A stretch of 32,355 nt of DNA from Gemmatimonas sp. Lineage in GTDB: Bacteria > Gemmatimonadota > Gemmatimonadetes > Gemmatimonadales > Gemmatimonadaceae. Of this stretch, positions 29,222 to 32,355 are shown piece by piece (within the stretch, counting starts at the first letter, position 1; every line of letters begins with the position of its first letter). The position numbers were made by a program, and so were the translations under genes. Where the stretch lies: NCBI RefSeq assembly GCF_021298855.1, contig NZ_JAJTHI010000003.1, forward strand, positions 1-32,355. The letters run 5' to 3'. The notes under the pieces are model-generated. The model was not told the origin of the DNA and did not search any database. It saw only the letters and a list, made by a program, of their open reading frames with translations.

Positions 29222-29644
29222 TCAGTGCCACTGCACGCGCCCGAGCCGCGAGATGGTAATGGTGTCGGCGCGCGCACCGCGCGACAGGATGAGCCGGAGA
29301 TTGGCCGCGCCCACGCCCAGCCCGTTGGCCGCATAGGCCATGGAGTCGCGGGTGGCGTGGAGCCGGACGCCGCGGTCGGTGAAGTCGGCGCGGGCGACGG
29401 TATCCGTGCCGATATGGACCACCACCCGTTGTGGCCCGAAGTGCACGGCCGTGCGTTCGCCGGCCGACAGGGCGTGATCGCGGGCGAGTCCCAACAGCGC
29501 CGTGGCATCGCGCGAGGCGGTTTGTACGGCGGCGGCCTCCAGCAGCGGGGCACCGCTGGTCATGGCAATGAGGGCCAGGAGGGCGAGCAGGGTGATGACG
29601 AGGAGCTGCTCGAGGAGCGTGGTGCCGGGGCGGAGCGCGGGCAT
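29222..29644 (-). CDS. Type II/IV pseudopilin (GspH-like)
   Basis: A 140-residue prepilin-like protein. A short leader MPALRPG ends in Gly, then TTLLEQLLVITLLALLALIA gives the prepilin-peptidase cleavage site (G/T), Glu at +5 and a long hydrophobic helix, the diagnostic N-terminus of pseudopilins. The rest is beta-rich (VAVHFGPQRVVVHIG, NLRLILSRG), as in GspH/FimT minor pseudopilins. The frame is open further upstream to 29716, through the heptamer repeat array, but that extension is Ser/Arg-rich and would spoil the leader. No other pilus or secretion gene is near, so it is an orphan. It converges on the DEAD-box gene. The product belongs in the inner membrane. Confidence 0.8.
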   Translation of the reverse strand: MPALRPGTTLLEQLLVITLLALLALIAMTSGAPLLEAAAVQTASRDATALLGLARDHALSAGERTAVHFGPQRVVVHIGTDTVARADFTDRGVRLHATRDSMAYAANGLGVGAANLRLILSRGARADTITISRLGRVQWH

Positions 29645-29666
29645 GGAGGCGGGGCCAGAGTGCGAT

Positions 29667-29772
29667 CGGGATTCGGATTTCGGACTTCGATCGGGTTTCG
29701 GATTTCGGACATACATCGGACGTCGGACGTCGGACGTCGGACATCGGATATCGGGTATCCGATGTCGGATGG
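29667..29772. repeat. Degenerate 7-bp tandem array (CGGAYRT-type)
   Basis: About fifteen heptamers starting with CGG fill 29667-29772. Three exact CGGACGT copies (29717-29737) are followed in phase by CGGACAT, CGGATAT, CGGGTAT, CCGATGT and CGGATGG; CGGATTT and CGGACTT variants lie upstream (29674-29712). Related TCGGA/TCCGA words continue thinly to about 29815. The period is 7, so any coding frame through it would shift. It lies in the 342-base gap between the divergent pseudopilin and phosphofructokinase genes. Nothing else certain is seen there except a TACATT at 29945-29950. Confidence 0.75.
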
Positions 29773-29944
29773 ATACCGGAAATCCGAGTCGCGATTGGGT
29801 GTCGGAAGTCCGAGGCCGGATGGGGGGCGAGTCCCGGCAGGTTGGGAATGATGGCGCGGTGGGCGGGAAACACCGTTACCGAAAATCGGCCAATTGGACC
29901 AATTCGACGCCGCGCCCCCTTCCCTCCATTTCGGGTCCCGAGGG

Positions 29945-29950
29945 TACATT
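29945..29950 (+). promoter_or_regulatory. -10 candidate for phosphofructokinase
   Basis: TACATT lies 36 bases before the ATG at 29987 in a lower-GC stretch. No good -35 hexamer is placed 16-18 bases upstream and no Shine-Dalgarno sequence precedes the ATG, so the assignment is weak. Confidence 0.3.
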
Positions 29951-29986
29951 TGAGCACCTTCCCACACCCACGTCATTTTCAGAAAC

Positions 29987-31066
29987 ATGCGGATTGCCAT
30001 TTCCACCGGTGGCGGTGACGCCCCGGGCCTGAACGCGGTCATTCGGGCCGCGGTCCTTTCGGCACGTACCCGTGGCTGGGACGTGCTTGGCATCAAGCGC
30101 GGGTTTGCCGGCCTGCTGGGCGAGGACGAGATCGTTCCCCTCACGGTGGACAGTGTTCGCGGCATCGCGGGCCAGGGCGGCACGATCATCAAGACCACCA
30201 ACCGCGGCAGCCCGTTCGCCTATCCCATTCAGCAGCCCGACGGCAGCTGGAAAAACGTCGACCGTTCCGACGAGCTGGTGGAGAACGCCCGCAACCTCGG
30301 CATCGAAGCCATCATCTCCATCGGCGGCGACGGCTCGCTCAAGATCGCACAGCAGCTGCAGGCCAAGGGGGTGCGCGTGGTGAGCGTGCCCAAGACGATC
30401 GACAACGACGTGGCGGGGACGATCACCACGTTCGGCTTCGACACCGCCGTGAACACGGCGATGGAGGCGATCGACAAGCTGCACACGACCGCCGAATCAC
30501 ACGACCGCGTGATGGTGCTCGAGGTGATGGGGCGCGAGGCCGGCTTCATTGCGCTGCATGCCGGCGTGGCGGGGACCGCCGACGTGATCCTGATTCCCGA
30601 GATCGAGTGGGAGCTGGAGAAAGTGTGCGACAAGATCATGGCGCGCGATGCGAGCGGAAAGCGCTTCAGCATCGTCGTGGTTGCCGAGGGGTCGAAACCG
30701 AAGGGGGGCAACGAGTCGATCATTGGCGCCTCGCTGCCCGGGCAGGAGCGTCGCCTTGGCGGCATCGCGGAGCGGCTGGGGTACGATATCCAGCGGGTCA
30801 CCGGGAAGGAGACGCGCTCGATGGTGCTGGGGCATCTGCAGCGTGGCGGGTCACCCACGGGGTACGACCGGCTGCTGGCCACCCGCTTCGGGGCTGCGGC
30901 GGTACAGGCGGTGGCGGACAAGAAGTGGGGGCACATGGTGGCGCTGCAGTCGCCGCACCTGGTGACGATTCCCATTGAAGAGGTGCTGCGCGAAACGAAG
31001 CGGGTGGATCCCAAGCATGACATCGTGCAGACGGCGCGCATGATCGGGATCAGCTTCGGGGACTGA
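29987..31066 (+). CDS. pfkA: 6-phosphofructokinase
   Basis: A 359-residue group A phosphofructokinase, which phosphorylates fructose 6-phosphate to the 1,6-bisphosphate, the committed step of glycolysis, in the cytoplasm. It shows GGGDAPGLNA at the N-terminus, GGDGS at 113-117, PKTIDND at 135-141 with the catalytic D139, and MGREAGF. The residue equal to E. coli position 104 is Gly (G116), typical of ATP-users, whereas the residue equal to position 124 is Lys (K136), typical of pyrophosphate-users. This G/K pair marks the mixed-substrate group III lineage, in which the Gly form is generally ATP-dependent. It is about 40 residues longer than E. coli PfkA. The ATG at 29987 starts the first strand directly. 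Confidence 0.93.
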   Translation: MRIAISTGGGDAPGLNAVIRAAVLSARTRGWDVLGIKRGFAGLLGEDEIVPLTVDSVRGIAGQGGTIIKTTNRGSPFAYPIQQPDGSWKNVDRSDELVENARNLGIEAIISIGGDGSLKIAQQLQAKGVRVVSVPKTIDNDVAGTITTFGFDTAVNTAMEAIDKLHTTAESHDRVMVLEVMGREAGFIALHAGVAGTADVILIPEIEWELEKVCDKIMARDASGKRFSIVVVAEGSKPKGGNESIIGASLPGQERRLGGIAERLGYDIQRVTGKETRSMVLGHLQRGGSPTGYDRLLATRFGAAAVQAVADKKWGHMVALQSPHLVTIPIEEVLRETKRVDPKHDIVQTARMIGISFGD

Positions 31067-31097
31067 GGTGGGAACAACGGGGCGTCTTCGGTCTCCC

Positions 31098-31134
31098 CAG
31101 CGGACACCCGCTGTCCCCCCGCTCGGACACCCGC
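31098..31134 (+). repeat. Hairpin and short direct repeat after phosphofructokinase
   Basis: CAGCGG (31098-31103) and CCGCTG (31108-31113) form a 6-bp stem over ACAC, followed by TCCCCCC. The 11-mer CGGACACCCGC is present at 31101-31111 and again at 31124-31134. It lies 32 bases after the pfkA stop and may be a weak terminator. The rest of the gap up to 31302 holds no visible gene. Confidence 0.35.
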
Positions 31135-31254
31135 GTAACGTCGCGGACCCTCCCCCTGTCGGTAGGGTACTGATCTGCCGATACTTCGGAGTGTTGGCCC
31201 ACCACGCCGACCCTGGCATGCACCCTGCCCTTACTGCCGGCAGGAGGACGGACG

Positions 31255-31273
31255 GCGGCTCACCGTGAGCCGC
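31255..31273. promoter_or_regulatory. Perfect 19-bp palindrome before the last gene
   Basis: GCGGCTCAC (31255-31263) and GTGAGCCGC (31265-31273) are exact inverted repeats around a single central C. With a one-base centre it cannot form an RNA hairpin easily, so a DNA-binding operator is more natural. It lies 29 bases before the ATG at 31303 and just ahead of GGAGG (31287-31291). Confidence 0.4.
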
Positions 31274-31302
31274 TGCCGGGCTCCGCTGGAGGATGTGCCC
31301 TG

Positions 31303-32319
31303 ATGGTCTCACCCACTCGCATTTCGAACACGTCCATGTCTGCGCCGTGGCGCCTGCTGGTGGCGGCCGTGTCGCTCGCGCTGGCGCTGCCGTTGGCACA
31401 GGCGTCTGCCCAGTCGCGTGACCGGGACAAGGATCGTGAGAGCGACAAGACCGGCGTGCCGCGGGAGTATCTGCCGCCCGCCGGGATGTGCCGCGTGTGG
31501 ATCGATGGCGTGCCCGCGCAGCAGCAGCCCGCGCCCACCGACTGTGCGTCGGCGGTCCGCAACAAGCCGGCGAACGGTCGCGTGATTTACGGCGAGGACA
31601 AGGCCAAGGGGAAGAAGATTGACGACCTCCCCATCAAGAGCCTGCGCGGGACCGACCGGAAGGGTCCGCCGCTCATTCCGCCCGATCTATCGCTCGCCGA
31701 TGGCCGCGCGCGGGAGGCGTGGGAAGCAAAGAAGATCACCGATGAACAGCTCCACGGCGATCGGCCGGCGTCCAGTGCGCCGGCCTCGTCGTTTCCGGGT
31801 GGGGGACCGTTACAGCAGGGGGCGGCAGGGTCATACGGCGGGTACATCACGCCAGGCGGTGTGGTGGTGCCGGGCGGCGTGAACGATCCGCGCTACTTTG
31901 CGCCGAACACCCCGCCACCGGGCCGTGGCAGTTCCAGCTGCCTCGACCGCGACGGCGATGGCTGGTGCGATGATCAGCGCTTTGGACCGCCAGTGTGCGT
32001 GGACCGCGACAAGGACGGCCGGTGTGACGACCTGCCGGAGTTCGCCGCGCAGGCGTACCCGCAGACGCTGCCGAGTATGCGGAGTGCCCTGGACGTGGTG
32101 CAGGGACGGCCGAGCACCGAGATCATGCAGTGGCTGGGGACGAACGAGTTCGTGCTGCGCATCCCCGACCAGGGGCGGGGCGGGGTGCCGTGGCGGGCGA
32201 TCTTTCTCGATGTGAACAGCGAACTGCTGCAGGTATGGACGGATGTGAACCGCGACGGCCGGGCCGATCGCGTGGAGGTATTCCGTGGCGGGCAGCGGGT
32301 GAAGCTGATTCAGCGGTAA
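31303..32319 (+). CDS. Secreted protein with calcium-binding (thrombospondin type 3-like) loops
   Basis: A 338-residue exported protein. A signal peptide (LALALPLAQASAQ) is followed by a charged RDRDKDRESDK stretch and a compact N-terminal segment (YLPPAGMCRVWIDGVPAQQQ ... DCASAVRNKP) with paired Cys. A Gly/Pro-rich linker leads to two Cys-flanked acidic loops, CLDRDGDGWCDD and CVDRDKDGRCDD, of the type-3 thrombospondin repeat kind that bind Ca2+. A third, DVNRDGRAD, is near the C-terminus in a small beta domain (VLRIPDQ, WRAIFLDVNSELLQVW, VEVFRGGQRVKLI). Start choice: ATG 31303 has GGAGG 11 bases upstream; ATG 31336 would begin nearer the signal core. No family name is known to me. It should be periplasmic or on the cell surface. 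Confidence 0.75.
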   Translation: MVSPTRISNTSMSAPWRLLVAAVSLALALPLAQASAQSRDRDKDRESDKTGVPREYLPPAGMCRVWIDGVPAQQQPAPTDCASAVRNKPANGRVIYGEDKAKGKKIDDLPIKSLRGTDRKGPPLIPPDLSLADGRAREAWEAKKITDEQLHGDRPASSAPASSFPGGGPLQQGAAGSYGGYITPGGVVVPGGVNDPRYFAPNTPPPGRGSSSCLDRDGDGWCDDQRFGPPVCVDRDKDGRCDDLPEFAAQAYPQTLPSMRSALDVVQGRPSTEIMQWLGTNEFVLRIPDQGRGGVPWRAIFLDVNSELLQVWTDVNRDGRADRVEVFRGGQRVKLIQR

Positions 32320-32338
32320 GCCGCCCCCCCTGACCGCG

Positions 32339-32355
32339 CCAGCGCCGCGTCGCGC
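32339..32355. repeat. Terminal copy of the window-start repeat
   Basis: CCAGCGCCGCGTCGCGC at the very end matches 35-51 at the start of the window in 16 of 17 bases and is cut off by the window edge. It lies 20 bases after the stop of the last gene. Confidence 0.55.

Noticed and set aside
29645-29716. N-terminal extension of the pseudopilin
   Set aside because: It would be translated from the heptamer repeat and would put 24 charged residues before a normal prepilin leader.

Overview
The window is a 32.4 kb piece of a very GC-rich genome from a diderm (two-membrane) bacterium. It is gene-dense and reads as chromosome rather than plasmid or phage. The gene styles point to Gemmatimonadota, close to Gemmatimonas: serine/threonine kinases with an N-terminus of the 'LADRxRLERELG' type, many beta-barrel outer-membrane proteins ending in Phe or Trp, a protease-propeller-barrel fusion, a TonB-dependent receptor and several lipoproteins. 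The phylum is my inference from family resemblance. I see no tRNA, rRNA, CRISPR array, transposase or phage gene. Both ends of the window lie in copies of one short repeat, so it may be a contig that broke at repeats.

Layout, left to right. (1) 1-3018: terminal repeats, a creatininase-family amidohydrolase (+), then glutamine-dependent NAD+ synthetase (-). (2) 3019-5148: a divergent promoter region and a class A penicillin-binding protein (+). (3) 5149-10220: a four-gene metal operon, probably for zinc. It holds an AztD-like periplasmic metallochaperone, a ZnuD-like TonB-dependent receptor and two small lipoproteins, one of them His-rich. It has a clear promoter and an inverted repeat at the predicted transcription start; a related inverted repeat lies just past the operon. 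(4) 10497-16549: an envelope cluster with an SPFH-domain lipoprotein, a small barrel protein, a 1037-residue peptidase/beta-propeller/Omp85-like barrel fusion and an OprP-type porin. (5) 16621-19173: Lon protease (-), with an unusual insertion before the Walker A motif. (6) 19621-23956: two tandem paralogous membrane-anchored Ser/Thr kinases sharing a C-terminal helical tail I cannot assign to a family. (7) 24001-26607: a minus-strand group with a nucleotidyltransferase and its small overlapping partner gene (toxin-antitoxin-like), a TPR protein, an alpha/beta hydrolase whose nucleophile serine is glycine, and a Spy/CpxP-like protein. A decayed kinase N-terminus lies between the nucleotidyltransferase pair and the TPR gene. 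(8) 26768-32319: an alpha-toroid-like protein of unknown role, a DEAD-box RNA helicase, a lone type II/IV pseudopilin (-), a heptamer repeat array, 6-phosphofructokinase and a secreted calcium-binding-type protein.

Several genes (nadE, the PBP gene and the nucleotidyltransferase partner) have a TANNNT -10 box exactly 6 nt before the start codon and no Shine-Dalgarno sequence. This suggests leaderless transcripts are common here. Genes inside operons, by contrast, often have GGAG-type ribosome binding sites or overlapping stop/start codons.

The most promising leads for new biology are the metal operon with its two undescribed lipoproteins and flanking operator-like repeats, the duplicated kinase-TM-helical-tail proteins, and the overlapping nucleotidyltransferase gene pair.
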